A stretch of DNA of 64,000 nucleotides, taken from contig CM035160.1 in assembly GCA_020205615.1 (NCBI GenBank), positions 4,380,437 through 4,444,436 of the forward strand. Reading direction: 5' to 3'. The position numbers and the translations under genes are program-made. Origin of the DNA: Panax quinquefolius. Lineage: Eukaryota; Streptophyta; Magnoliopsida; Apiales; Araliaceae. A model generated the notes under the pieces. The model ran no database searches. It was not told the origin of the DNA and saw only the letters and a list, made by a program, of their open reading frames with translations. This document shows, piece by piece, positions 41,802 through 55,120 of the stretch. Within the stretch, counting starts at the first letter, position 1. Every line of letters starts with the position of its first letter.

Positions 41802-43052
41802 GGCGGTGACTCGACCGAGTCAGTATTTTTTAAATCGGTGAGTTCGCAGTATACTAGGCCTTCTAATTCTTTAAGATAAAAGATTCGCAATAAATGTTTC
41901 AAATACCACGTTACTGGGCAGAAAGAGAAAAAGCTACCAGCTTGAGTTGAAGTCGAAGAAGTGAACTACAGAACAGTGAGATGGAAGAACAAGAAGAGAG
42001 AAATGGCGGTGGTGTCAGAAAAAAGCGGATGGCTCTCTTTTCTTAAAACCGAAGCCCGTTTCTTAAAAAGTTATACTTTTTGTTGAATTTACATATCTAG
42101 CCATTTTGGTGGTCTTCAATTTTCTTCACGATCATGCTGTCCTCAGTGACACGACATCGTATTTGATTAGCTTCTATTTTCAAATCCAAATTTAGGATAT
42201 TATTACAAGTTGAATATTTTGTGATTTCAATTTCTTGACAAAGTAATTGACTATTTAGAAAATAATTTAAAGTAATTAATGGGTGAAAAAACTAATTTAA
42301 TTTCATCATCATTAATTAAATGTACTTGTTTCATCTAACGTATCAGAGTTAAGAATCGTCATATAAAAATACATTATGTTAAAATTGATATATTTCTTTA
42401 TTTAGTACAATTTAATTGCAATCCAAATTACTCCTCAAATTTATCAATATCCTTAATGCAAAAGATTACGAATTCTAATATGTATTTAAGACCATTAATT
42501 TTTTTTGGATAAATTTATCATGGGATTTTGATGAGGCCATTATAACCACCATTAATTATAAAAATTGATATTTTCATAAGAGAAATTTATAATTCCACAA
42601 GTTTATGTTCATATGAGTAGTAAATGACCCCACGTTCATGTGATCAAAATATAAAATTTTTCTTGTGGAAATAACAATTCTCTTCATTATTAAGAAGATT
42701 TGCTGATCTTTTATGCTCTTCTAATCTTTAATTTTGTTTAATATATTCTAAAATTAGATATACATTTATTTTTATTTAAGATATAAAATAGATAATATTC
42801 TTAATTTATATTATTATTTTATTACTATTTTTAGCTCCCCACTTGGCTAATATTATGGAAAATTTCAAATCATAAAATGCAATCCGTTTCCTTTTGCAAA
42901 ATTTACAAACCAGAGAGAGTTTGGGAGGTAGCCCCAAGTAGGCCTTATTTGTCCTGCTTAAACCCAAAATCCACATCAACGCTTTTCAGGGTTTAGGGTA
43001 GAAGAAGAAGAAGAAGAAGAAGAAGAAGAAGACAAGTGTGAGGTGAGTTATA
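41802..43052. promoter_or_regulatory. Shared upstream region of bHLH and tryptophan synthase genes
   Basis: Both genes start here in opposite directions, 1,251 bp between the start codons. A short perfect palindrome GACTCG-AC-CGAGTC lies at 41808-41821, just upstream of the bHLH ATG. 42080-42860 is strongly AT-rich with no gene. A telomere-like 'ggtttaggg' word sits at 42989-42997, beside the GAA run. I do not see a convincing TATA box for either gene. Confidence 0.5.
43001..43034 (+). repeat. (GAA)n microsatellite in the tryptophan synthase leader
   Basis: About eleven GAA triplets in a row, 19 bases before the start codon. It lies in the presumed 5' untranslated region, so copy number may vary without touching the protein. 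Confidence 0.9.
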
Positions 43053-46000
43053 ATGGCAATGACAATGAAAGCAGCTTCCTTTCTTCAACTCAAGAAGAAT
43101 AATCACACAATTCTCTTTCAACCCAATTTCAAGAAACTATCTCTTTCTTTAACCAAATCGTTCAAGCCTCCAATGGCCACTCTCAGCACCGTTGGACTCT
43201 CTGAAACTTTCACTAGCTTAAAACAACAAGGCAAAGTAAGCCCCTTTTCTATATGACCTTAACTTCACAAAATCATTAGCAAGTATTTTTCTTCTTTTGT
43301 ATTGAGAATTTGCTTCAGTTTAAGCCTCTTTTTGGTGAGTTTAAATTGTATTCAATGATTTGGGCAGGCATTGATTCTTTTTAATGTGTATAACCTAGTA
43401 ACCTACTGATCATGGTTGATAAGATTTGAGAATTTTAATATCAATTGCAGTCAATACATGTAACACTTTGTGTATTTATTAGCAATTTTGAGATGAAGCA
43501 AGTTTATGGAAAAAAACTATCTGGTTATTTGGATTTATATAGAAAAATGTGGTTAATAGGTAAAGGTGTAACTTAATATGACTGAGAATTGAGTATGAAA
43601 TTAGATGATTGTTTCTACTTGATTTTTTGAGAAATTGTAAGTTATCGTAAATATCAGCTTCAGAGTTACTATTGGGGTTTCTGAATATCGATGAATAACC
43701 AAATGTAAAATGGTCTGACAGCATCAAAAATGTAATGAACTAGTGGGATTATTCTACTTATAATTTTTCTCTGATGTGCATGGGTCTGGTGCAAAGGTGG
43801 CATTGATCCCATATATCACTGCTGGTGATCCAGACCTTTCAACCACGGCAGAGGCATTAAAGGTGCTGGATTCTTGTGGATGTGACATAATAGAACTTGG
43901 TGTACCATATTCTGATCCCTTGGCAGATGGTCCAGTTATTCAGGTTAATATATTGTTTGTCAATTTTATAAATTCAAATTATATAGTGTATTTTGCCTTT
44001 TACACTTACATTTTCTCCCGTTATTAGGCTGCCACCACACGCTCGCTAGCAAGAGGTACCAATTTTGATGCAATCATCGCAATGTTGAAGGAGGTACGAC
44101 ATTATTCTTCTCTCTCTTCTTTTCATGCCACTTCCACAATTCACTTTTGCCCTCATATCACAAGAAGACCTAGGTGCACCCGTTTGCTTTACATTATCCT
44201 GTTATATGTTATTGACATAGTGTTTTGGTAGAATAAAGAATATTCATAAGATTATCTAAAAGTTGTGTATTTCACTAAGGGATTATTTTTAGATATGGGT
44301 GGTTCCATAAGACTCATATATCCGCATAATTTTATTATTAAGAATTTTTTATACTATTCCCCCCATATCATTTAAATGAGAAGGAAGTAGCATTTTCATT
44401 TGGATGCTTTTGCTATGGATATGTAGTTGAATCCTTGTTTCTATACATGTTTGATATGGTACATATAGAGTAAATTCCACAACTACAATTTATTTGTAAA
44501 CCCCTTCTCAAACAGCATCCTTATTATGTCCTCTATTCTTTTACTCTTGTGGTGAAGTGTAATATACATTCTACATGTTTGTTCTTAGGGCTGTCAAGGA
44601 GTCGGATTCTTATACAGTAATAAACTCTAAATTACGTGTATCATACACGCTTGTTCGCTTGTTTTGTACACGACTCTCACCTATTAAGATATAGTTGACA
44701 TTGTCACCATGAATGTTAATGGTTTTATTTAATTGTCATCTATGAAAATATAATATCATATTGGCACCATTGTTTAAACAGGTGGTACCACAGTTGTCAT
44801 GCCCAATCGCGTTATTTACATATTATAACCCAATACTTAAGCGTGGGGTAGAGAAGTTTATGACTACTGTGAAAGCTGTTGGTGTACATGGTAATTATAC
44901 ATTTTCATGCTATGCTTAGTCTTAGTTTTCTAACAATTATGCTCTTGTACGTCTTTGGCAAAAAAATTAAAATTGTCAAAGTATTGTCTTTCTGTTACTG
45001 CCCCTGTTATATAATTTATTATAACATTGTTTTCAGGACTCATAGTCCCAGATGTCCCGTTGGAGGAAACTGATATCTTAAGAGGGGAAGCTCTTAAAAA
45101 TCAGATTGAATTGGTTGGTTTCCCATTTTTTTTGTTTTTCAGATTAATACAATATTTGGCATAGAGAAGTAAATTGCATAGAGAGGTGATTTGCTCATTG
45201 GTATCTGTCTTTGAGCTTGTTACTTTTCTTTTATTTATTTTTACTAGGACCTGGATTATTTATCATAATAGAACATACAATGTAAAGTAGAGGGTTAGTT
45301 GCAATCTTAGAAGGCATATTTCAACTTGTTTCACTAATTTTAAATTTGTCTGCATATATGTAACATGGAGTATATGTTATATTGACTCACAAATATAGCA
45401 AGTCTCAATGTCTCATGAAGGCAAGATACAGTTACGTAATTTTTTGTGTGATACAATCACAAACATGGCATAGCATACATATGTTTTTTATAGTGCTTTA
45501 AGTTTCGATAATCTCTAAGTGCTCATCTCATCCCCTTTTGTATATTTACGGATTTACTTGCATGTCTTTAAGGTACTGCTTACTACACCAACCACTCCAG
45601 TAGATCGAATGAAAGCCATTGTTGAAGGTTCAGAAGGATTTGTATATCTCGTAAGCTTCGCATTTCTTTCTGATACGAGATCCTTTCCATGGTTGTAATA
45701 TTGTTTACAAAATGCTTCTCCCTTTTTATTTATCTTTAGCTCTCTCGATTATGTTTACAACATGATATTTTCGGTCATTTATATGGTCCACTTTCATGCA
45801 ATCATTCATAGAATTGGCTTTAGGCTTTAAGTCCTCACTCTGATGATATTCGTACTTATGATTGGTTTCACTAGATCCCTCATCCCTTACCTATTTGTGT
45901 ATTGATATGTTCACCTGTTGCTAGTTCTATTGATACTTCTGTTGTTGTTTTTAAGTAGCAAAAAAGAACACTAGTGATACAGTAGTTTTCTTGAAAAGAA

Positions 46001-46902
46001 AGGTTGTTTATAGGAGCTGGATAATAGTAATTGGAGATGTTTCATCCTTGTGAACATTCAAATAAAACCCAAGACTACATAAAATTACAATTTAAAAGGT
46101 TAGATGATGTTTTTCAACTCACATATTAGTATCTTACACTGCTCAGAACAGTTTCTCGTTCCTTTTGACAAGTCTGGTGATTAAACTTTTTATATTTTAT
46201 TTTGAACTACAGGTAAGCTCAATTGGAGTCACTGGTACTCGTGCATCTGTAAGTGGAAAGGTTCAGACTCTGATACAGGAAGTTAAAGAGGTTTGTCTAG
46301 TAAATTAATGCATTTGCGAAATCCTTCTATACACAAACAATTTTGGTTTCATTCCAATTTCCTAAAGATCCTTAAAAGTACCTTTCAAACAAACATTTGA
46401 ATAGATTAATCAGCCGCCCTTTTGTTGAAATTTCTGTCTCATTCCAATTTTGTATATGTTATTTTGTCAAATTTTATTTACTCAGAGTTTTACATATGGG
46501 TTGCTCCCCCTTTCAGATAGATTAAGTTGCTTACATGACTAGTAAGACATTACATTTTTTCGTAGTGTAATTGAGAAGAGACAAATTATACATTTTATCT
46601 TTTGACAGGCATCAAGTAAGCCAGTGGCAGTTGGTTTTGGCATATCAACACCAGAGCATGTGAAGCAGGTTTGTCTTCTAAAGTTGATCTTGTGACTACT
46701 AACAAGTAGAGTTTTCTAAGAATGCAGGAAAGCAAGCTTGCAAAATTTTGAATCTTTTTTACTGCAGGTTGCAGGATGGGGGGCCGACGGTGTGATTGTT
46801 GGCAGTGCAATGGTGAGATTGTTGGGTGAAGCAAACTCTCCTGAAGACGGCTTGAAAGAATTGGAAGTCTTTACCAAGTCCCTAAAATCTGCATTGCTTT
46901 GA
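43053..46902 (+). CDS. TSA1: Tryptophan synthase alpha subunit, plastid type
   Basis: Cleaves indole-3-glycerol phosphate to indole and glyceraldehyde 3-phosphate; indole passes to the beta subunit to make tryptophan in the plastid. Nine exons in frame: 43053-43235, 43797-43943, 44028-44093, 44782-44890, 45037-45113, 45573-45650, 46213-46290, 46609-46668, 46768-46902. The product is 310 residues, the usual size. The first 50 or so residues are rich in Ser, Lys and Phe without acidic residues, as in a chloroplast transit peptide. '[12 protein letters not shown]' opens the barrel; '[16 protein letters not shown]' holds the catalytic Glu (residue 94) and Asp (residue 105), eleven apart as in bacterial enzymes. 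Phosphate-binding loops are VGFGIS and IVGSAM. All splice sites are GT-AG. It could also be an indole-3-glycerol phosphate lyase paralogue; the transit peptide favours the biosynthetic enzyme. Confidence 0.95.
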
Positions 46903-47493
46903 TAATCCCTTAGATTCAGTTGAGCTTGATGCCGGTTTTCAAATTTCGTTAGGCTCTGAAACCAAATAAGCATTAATTGTTATTCAATCGTTTTGGAGCA
47001 TAGAAATAATTTGTGGGTGTAATCTGAATAACATTTGAAAAGTAGGCCTTTACAGTATGATTTAAACCTTCCATTTTATTTCAAAGGATAAATTAGTACC
47101 TTTTTTGATATTTTGATTTTGACTAAAATCAAATAAATATATATCAATTTTGCATTTGAAAGTCGCAAAATGACTTCAAATAGTCAACTTATGACCCCTA
47201 TTTGAAATGGAGGGAGTAACGATGTAAAAGTACATTGCTTGCTTGATGGCATCAACCCAAAATGTTGTTGGGTGAAAGAGGTAATGGAGATGAGGCCAAC
47301 AAGAATAGGTACAGTAAAATCCTTATTTAGGAATACTCTATATAAGAATAACTTTTACAATATTATAAAAAAATTTGGTCCCAATTAGGGCCAATTATAA
47401 ATAGGAATAACCTCTAAATTGTAATATGTTATATACTTGATCTTTTTAATGTCCCATATTAAGAAACTATACCTCTATATAGTAATAATTTTC

Positions 47494-47529
<36 letters not shown>

Positions 47530-48383
47530 AATAACACAATATTAATTTTAAAAGACTACATTTTCTATAAAAAATACCACATTTTCTTATAAAAGCCTAC
47601 TTTGCATAATTTTTTTGAATAATAATTATTAAGGAGTTCTTATTGATATTTTTGTTAAAGTGAATATTTTTCAGTGTTACCTGAAAATATTTTGTAAATG
47701 CTTATATATACCTCTATTTAGTAATAACCTCTCAATTAGAATACAAATAATTTTGTCCCAAATCTATTCCTAAATAGAGGTTTTACTGTATATGTATAAA
47801 ACTAGAAAAGAGAAAAAAGGTTTCCGATGCTAGCCCTTGACAAGTAAACATGTTGATTCTAGCCATACGCTATCTCATGGTTAATGACCGAAAATCAAAA
47901 TTATGGGTTGGTTTTGGTTTACCAACATTCTACAAAATATCCATAATACACAAAATCCAAATTATTTAACACATTGCAAATACAAAAACTTCTATTCATT
48001 TTTCCTGGCAATGCCATCAATGAACACGCTGATCACCTAACCTCCAGAAACCAAACATACTCCCACTGGGAAAACACCCATCAGTGCGGTCTTTAGTTAG
48101 CCAGCGGGACTACCTTTTCTACTTGATCTAGTGGGATAATTGTAATGCAGTTAGGCAGTACATATCTAGCAACAAAACTTACTTTGAGTCGCAAAGTATA
48201 TATCACCACTCTTATATTCATAAAATCGCTTCAAATTCCACTCAGAACTATGAAACACGTTGAGGTTTCAACACATAATTCATGAAAGAAAATAAATAAG
48301 AACAGCTAGAAACTCAAGTACAAAGAACCAAGCTCAGTACCACATAACTTGGCAGAGCCAAGATAACATGACAGTTGGAACTT
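46903..48383. other. Convergent intergenic region, tryptophan synthase and V-ATPase F
   Basis: Holds both 3' untranslated regions, one MITE (47312-47788) and, at about 47060-47219, a worn segment ending in 'atggagggagta' that may be a decayed Stowaway copy. A (TA)n run is at 47496-47517. No gene seen. Confidence 0.6.
47312..47788. mobile_element. TA-flanked MITE
   Basis: 477 bp, TA on both sides. Left end CAGTAAAATCCTTATTTAGG, right end (reverse complement) CAGTAAAACCTCTATTTAGG. The interior repeats words such as 'cctctatttagtaataa'. Non-coding; probably a Tc1/mariner-type non-autonomous element, the superfamily inferred from the TA duplication. Confidence 0.8.
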
Positions 48384-51300
48384 TTAACGCCGGTCAGATG
48401 CCACTGATTCAGCAGAGAAGAGGTACTTCACTCGAGAAAGAACAGAATCATGTGCAGGATCATATGGATGGTCCTTGGAAGGAATCTCCAAAATTGCTGG
48501 AATTGGTTTGTTGTAGCTGTCAACTAGAAACCTTATCATGTTTGCGACCTGAAAATCAAGTATAAGAAAATGCTTATATATACACCAATCAGAAACCAAA
48601 AATATTTTTCTAGGCACCATAAAAATGAAATTGCATGGCATATGGATTGTTGATTTCCAGTCTCGTTCTCCAAGTCTATATAGTGGCATGCATAGAGTGG
48701 CCTAAGTGAACTATCTGCTGACACATCAACGATGGAGCAAGGCCAACTCATAGGTTAGAGTGCAAGTTCTGCCCGGTACTCAATAATAGTAAAAGGGTTC
48801 TAAAAAGTACAATGACAACTAAACATACGAATCTACTTCATGGGGGAGGGAATGCAAGATCTACAGCGTGTACATACAAAATATATATTTTGCACTAATC
48901 TGGGGGATTGTAGGGCTAAAGGTAGTACAAGATGGGTGTTTGTTTTCTTAGCAATCCTACCAACATATATCACTTCAAATAGTGAGGTAATTTGAGCAAT
49001 ATATTTTTTTTAATAAGTTAATTTCGGCAATATTTTAGCCTCAGATGCAAATGCTTGGCAAAGAGCACGAGCGAACCCATATTCTTCCTTCCCTTCTTTT
49101 TCCTCCACTTTCTATCAATAACCAAATAGTTAATAGCTATTTGATTTCATGGCAACCATAGAGCATATCATCCAGGAGGTATTTATTTATTTATACATGC
49201 TAGAACATCTAAATTTAAATCCTATATTGAATAGGGATGAGCTTAATTGATTTACATAATTAAGTGTTTAAATCTACTTAATGGACAAAAGAAGTGATTC
49301 ACTAGTTTAGTACTGCCTTATACTATAAAGTCCTTTTAAATGTACTTCTTACTTCATCTAACAGAGAAAATGTTGAGTCGAAGAAAAAAATCATCTTATC
49401 AGTGCAAGACATCTTATCCCACAAGAAAACCTAGGTAGAGCATTGTGTTATATTTATGGAATGGAATTTAAAACTATAAATTTTATTGGAACTCTTGTAC
49501 AAACAATATAAAAGTTGTGGTTTGAGATAACTATTTAATTAAATATTAACAGAAAAATCAATCAATCGTAATTATAGCGAACAATACTTCCATTACTCAA
49601 TACTCACAACTAGGGATGCATGTTTAATGGGTAAGACACATTTGAACTCCAGACAAGATCGAAAGCATAAATTTTAGTGTATGATGTGACTATATACATC
49701 AGTTTTAAAAAAAGAAAGTGATTGCGTACATAATTTTCTCAATCTAAATCCATATAACCAAAAAAAGTGGACATTACATATAAATATTACAAATAACGAT
49801 GCCAAGAAGGTAAAATACTCACATATTGGCTGACCAAGACTATTGCAATGTCCTCTCTTGTTGTGAACTCTTTGAATGTATCTTCGATTTGTTTGACAGT
49901 TGTCTCTGAGCCATGATAAAAAAAATCTCTATCAGACATTAGAAAGAAATAGACATAGTTTGGAAGGGGAAAAGAAACAGAAAGATTATCCTTCTATCCT
50001 CCCTCTTTTTGGCAATCTAATCATGGATAATCAAATAGGAATTTTTAATCATTCTTAGCCATAGTTTTATTACACAACTGAATACAACTACTGCAGAAAA
50101 CCCATTCTGAAAAATTAACAAGACAACAATCCTACATTCAAACATTGTCAAGAAAATGTACATTTGGACAATCAATCTGTAATTTGAAGTAGGATTTCAT
50201 CTTAAAGAATACTATTGCTAGGATTTAATCATATAGGATGATGCTATTGAACGTGAGACTTTGTGCTGGAAAACTAGTAAAAGTAAACTGGTGTAGGACA
50301 ATATGGGAAGAAGGAATAAGAATACCTATGCAGAGAATCGGTAAAGAAACACACACAAAAGCACACAACTTTAATCTCAAATCAATATATTCAATAATCT
50401 AAAAATAATGAAGTATTACAATGCTTAAATAGAAAACCCAATACGTGGGAATTAAGTAAAACCCTAATTTAAAAAAGGAAACAATCTCCTAACTCAAATC
50501 TACTACTATAATAAACTCTCCTAATTGAAATCTATTATTACAATTAAAACTCTCCAAATGAAAAGCAACTACTATAATATCCTACTAAATAATTTCATTA
50601 ATAACTTAACATTTATCTCTAAATAACAATACAAAATTAATAATAAATTTTTTGAATTTCTTCTTCCGTTCCGCATCATTCTCATCGCCTTTGAAAAAAA
50701 CTCGTCCTCGAGTTTTGAAATATCGTAGAATAATAAACCACAATCCGAGAGATATCTTCGAACAAAACATTCGCATTTGATGTTTAAACGTCATGAACAC
50801 AATTTTCGGAAATAATAATGACATAATACAAAATTTTGAAGTAGTTGGGGACTCAAATGTATCAACCTTTGATGTTTTCGCATTTGGGGTCAAACTTAAC
50901 TTCAATTTTCTCACTGCGACCCATCTCTGAATCTGCAAGTTGTTCAACACACTTAATTTCTACTTCATGTTTCTCACAAACATCAATATGTGAGAGTACT
51001 TGCTCTTCTTTATCCTCACCAATTTTATTTTGGTTATTGATACGTATTGTGAGACATTCATCAATTGTCTTATAAGAATTTACTTTGCAGGTCTCCCCTT
51101 GTGAACGCGAGCTTTAGTTGAACAAACACGATTAGGACGGGGGTAGGAAGAAGGAATAAGAGTACATATCTCCGCATAGAATCGTAAAGAAACACACACA
51201 AAAGCATACAGCTTTAATCTCAAATCAATTTATTTAATAATCTAAAAATAATAAAGTATTACAATGTTTAAATAGAAAACCCAATACTTGGGGATTAAGT

Positions 51301-54300
51301 AAAAACCCTAATTTAAAAAGAAAACAATCTCCTAACTAAAATCTACTACTATAATAAACTCTCCAAATTGAAATCGCATACTACAATTAAAACTCTCCTA
51401 ATTGAATTTACTACTATAATTAAAACTTCTAGAATATCCTACTAAAGTAATTACATTAATAATCCAACATTTATCTCTAAATAACAATACAAAATTAATA
51501 ATAAACTTCTTGAATTTCTTCTTCCATACCGCATCATTCTCCTCGCCTTTGAAAAAAATTAGTCTTCAAGTTTTGAAATATTGTAGAAAAATAAACCACG
51601 GTCCGAGAGATGTCTTCCAACAAAACATTCGCGTCCGATGTTTTAATGTCATTAGCATAATTTTCGGGAATAACAATGACATAATATAGAAATTTGAAGT
51701 AGCTTAGGAGTTAGGACTCGAATGTATCAACCGGAAAGAAAATATCAACATGGTTGACCGTAACTTTATTTTCATTAAAATTTTTGCATTTGGGGTCAAA
51801 CTTAACTTCAATTTCCTCACTGCAAACCATATTTGAATATGCAAGTTGTTCAACACACTTAACTTCCACTTCATGTTTCTCACACAATTTGAGAGTAATT
51901 GCTCTTCTTTATTCTCACCAATTTCATTTTGGTTATTGATATGTATTGTGAGACATTCATTAATTGTCTTGTAAGAGGTCTCCTCTTGTGAACGCGTCGC
52001 ATTAGTTGAACAAACACGATTAAGATGCACATTTTTTGCACTTGAACAAAATATGGACGAACATAGCATGTGGTTACGTAATGTGCCTTTAAATTTGCAA
52101 GACTTGTTTCAGAAAGTACAAGTTCAACACATAATTTTCAATACTTGACGCTATGCGGGACACAAGACTTTTTAAGTTGCTCGCATATGATCAAAGTTCG
52201 ATGTTCAAGTTGTTTTATCTTAGCCCAAAGAAAGTCTGGATTGTTAAACCTGGAAGATATTGTATATATTGAAAATTTTAAAAACTTTGGGGGATGAATT
52301 GAAAACTCAAAAACTATGGGGCTAAATTGAATATTTCAGAAATTTTAAGGGATGAATTGAAAGTTTTAGAAACTGTGGAAGCGGAATTGAAAATTTCAGA
52401 AACTTAAGGGACTGAATTGAAATTTTCAGGAACTTGGAGGTACCAACTGTAATTTGGCAGAACACCAGAAATACTGAACAGTGACGCTTAACTTTTTTTT
52501 GGGAATAGATTGAGACTACGGTGACGACGATTCTGCTGCAGATCGTGCTTTCGTCTTGAAAAATTGTTATCGATTCTCTATCTAGCGAACTTCGACAATT
52601 TGATGGAGCACAGAAAAATAGTGTAGGAAGGAATTGGATGAAATTAAATGATATCAAAAAATTTGGCTCTTGATACCATTTTGATTCAAAATGTTGGACG
52701 GGGTATGAAGAAGGAATTAGAGTACCTATCTTCACAGAGAATCGGTAAAAAAACACACAAAAACACACAGCTTTAATCTCAAATCAATATATTCAATAAT
52801 ATAAAAATAATGAAGTATTACAATGCTTAAATAGAAAACCCAATACTTAGGGATTAAGTAAAAACCCTAATTTAGAAAGAAAACAATCTCCTAACTAAAA
52901 TCTACTGCTATAATAAACTCTCCTAATTAAAATCTACTACTACAATTGAAACTCTCGTAATGAAAAGCTACTACTATAATATCCTACTAAATAATTTCAT
53001 TAATAACTCAACATTTATCTCTAAATAACAATACAAAATTAATAATAAAATTTTTGAATTTCTTCTTCCGTTCCGCATCATAAACACATTGAAACCATTA
53101 TTATTATTACTGAGAGCTCTGATATTTCATAAGAGTGTTTATTGATTCACTTATGCAAAGAGAGATTTATAGAGAGAGAGGGAACAAAGAATATTTGGTC
53201 ACCCTACAAATTGAACTGATCTGACAAATAAAGAAGAATTTATGAGTACACAAGACCATTATAGCATGGTAGTAATCTAACAGGAACTGTACTTTAATAT
53301 GCCTCATTTAAAAAAACTCATGTTGAACATGAAACGTCATAAACTACGAGGTCAGATAATAAATCATCCAGTACAATATGGCCTTATACTTGTACACATA
53401 ATCAATTTCTATATTGTTACACTGATAAGACAAAATGGTGTGACAAGAAACTCCACTGAAAGCCCACAAATGCAGCAAAAAAGAAAGTAATGCACAATCA
53501 AGTCTGTACGTAAAATACTCCAGCAGTAACGTAGACAAAAAAGAGAAACAAAAGTTCACGAATAAGATGCAACTAATTTTGCTCTTCCCCCAAGGCACAA
53601 CTTTCAGGTTTTTATTTTCCAACTTGTTTCAGTTTTACAGAAAATATGTTTGTCATATATTAATCCATAACACAGGATAACTGATAAACCAACAAAAAAA
53701 ATAGAGCATTAAATGTACAGAAGCATACTTGAGTCCACAATAAGGTAATTTGTCTTTCTCCTTAAGTCAACGTTTCCAACTCCAGCAAGTAAAAACCCAG
53801 TTACTGTGTCCTACATTTGAAAAGTTATTATTAAGGAAAACCCACAGTATTGATCATTACTCAGGATAACACTAAAGTAACTCTGAATTTTGTAACATCC
53901 AGTTAAAGCCAAAACTTGTAGAATGGAAATTATGAAATGCATTAAGAGCATCCGAACCAAATCTATATACTATATAAGTTAAAATATTAGTTTACGGTAG
54001 CACCTCGATATCAAACATGAACCTCAAGAATTTTGAATTGTTTCTTGCTTAAAAAGAGCCTGGTGTCAACGACGATGGGATAGTGTATTCTTAATCCCAC
54101 ATCAAGAAGTTAAAACATAAATTTAAGCATCAACTATCAACATTAGCTGAAGCTAGCTTGTTATGTCGTCAACAACCACAAACCACTACAAGAAAATACA
54201 TAATGAGTGAGACTAGGTAAATGACCTCCAACCAACACTATACTGATCAACTCGGAACTCGTACTGAATCCTACTCCCACAGTCCCACTTCAATTATAAA

Positions 54301-54835
54301 CTCCCCAAATCCATTACTATATGGTTATGTTTGTTTCCCGGGATTGAATTGTATTCCTCTAATGAACCCTTATTCTATATTTCTTATTACTCCGCACTAT
54401 GAGTTGAGGAACATAATTATTCAACACCACCTGCATATTTATAAATCCACCGTTATCGTCCATGGGACTATAAACCTTTAAATAATCTACACAGCCTAGG
54501 GTTATGGCGTGGCTACACCCAAAAGCTTTTACTTGATTGCATCCTAAATTAGGTAGCTAAAAGATAATTAGCAAACTTCACCATGTTACACCAACAGTTA
54601 GGTAACAATATGTTCTCTGACCTCATTTCCATGTTGTCATACATATACAAAGTTGGCTGCCGCATACTGACATGAAAATCATAATTGATTTAAAGCAATG
54701 AATTACCAGTGTAAAGTATACTCCATAAATATAACCAGAAACAGGAGCATAAAAACTAAAATAAATAATTACCTCATCGGCAATCATTGCAATTAAGGCA
54801 GAGCTGTTAGTAGGGATTTGACCTCTATTCGCCAT
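48384..54835 (-). CDS. VHA-F: V-type proton ATPase subunit F
   Basis: Small subunit of the central stalk of the vacuolar proton pump's V1 sector. Four coding exons join in frame: 54773-54835, 53729-53810, 49823-49905, 48384-48548, giving 130 residues, the family's usual length. 'NSSALIAMIADE' is the conserved start; then 'GFLLAGVGNVDLRRKTNYLI', 'TTREDIAIVLVSQYVANMIR' and 'AILEIPSKDHPYDPAHDSVL', all typical of eukaryotic subunit F. All introns are GT-AG. The intron between the second and third coding exons is about 3.8 kb and holds a three-LTR retroelement in the same orientation. Coding sequence undamaged. Confidence 0.95.
52255..52445. repeat. Tandem repeat inside the three-LTR element
   Basis: About five imperfect units of 35-40 bp, each with 'gaattgaaaatttcagaaac' followed by a G-rich bit. 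It lies between the primer site and the middle of the interior. Confidence 0.7.
52665..52678 (-). other. Primer-binding site of the three-LTR element
   Basis: The minus strand reads TGGTATCAAGAGCC, complementary to the 3' end of initiator Met-tRNA with one difference. It is 13 bases from the LTR edge, slightly farther than usual. Confidence 0.6.
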
Positions 54836-55039
54836 TGAAAGACAAATAACAAAAACTACAGATAGAAAAACGTATCAGCCACCGAAATCAGATAAATTAA
54901 GTGAAAAATTCTAAACTTTTAACAAATATGTACAAACAAAAAGGGACACGGCCTAAATCGGAACGAATTGGATTTGCTACAATGAAATTACTTTTAAAAC
55001 ATAAGAATTCGAATAAAAATACGAAAAAGAAAGGTACAC

Positions 55040-55120
55040 CTGATCGGAGATCACAACACCTCTAACTTTGGATTTTTTTGGTGCTACGACGTAAAGTTGA
55101 TGCAGAGAAGTATAGATTGC
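55040..55120 (-). other. Probable 5' untranslated exon of VHA-F
   Basis: The minus strand reads ...ATCTCCGATCAG then GTGTACC, a good donor, and an acceptor-like 'ctatctgtag' lies at about 54859-54868, upstream of the ATG at 54835. The leader would therefore be spliced. The transcription start is not determined. Confidence 0.45.

Larger units (their letters stand above)
50289..53080 (-). mobile_element. Three-LTR non-autonomous retroelement in VHA-F intron
   Basis: Layout LTR (50289-50678), short interior (50679-51133), LTR (51134-51536), longer interior (51537-52691), LTR (52692-53080). The whole is flanked by the 5-bp duplication TAAAC (50284-50288 and 53081-53085). The purine stretch AAAGGCGAGGAGAA (minus strand) precedes both left LTRs, and a Met-tRNA-like primer site lies near the right LTR (52665-52678). 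Minus orientation follows. The interiors share their left part; the first lacks everything after 'aacaaacacgatta'. No reverse transcriptase or integrase. ORF remnants such as 'YKTINECLTIHINNQNEIG' (51704-52069) look like a decayed retroelement protein. Confidence 0.85.

Noticed and set aside
52322..52768. 148-residue frame with SLKFLKFSI-type repeats
   Set aside because: It overlaps the LTR, primer site and tandem repeat of the three-LTR element, so it is repeat translation.
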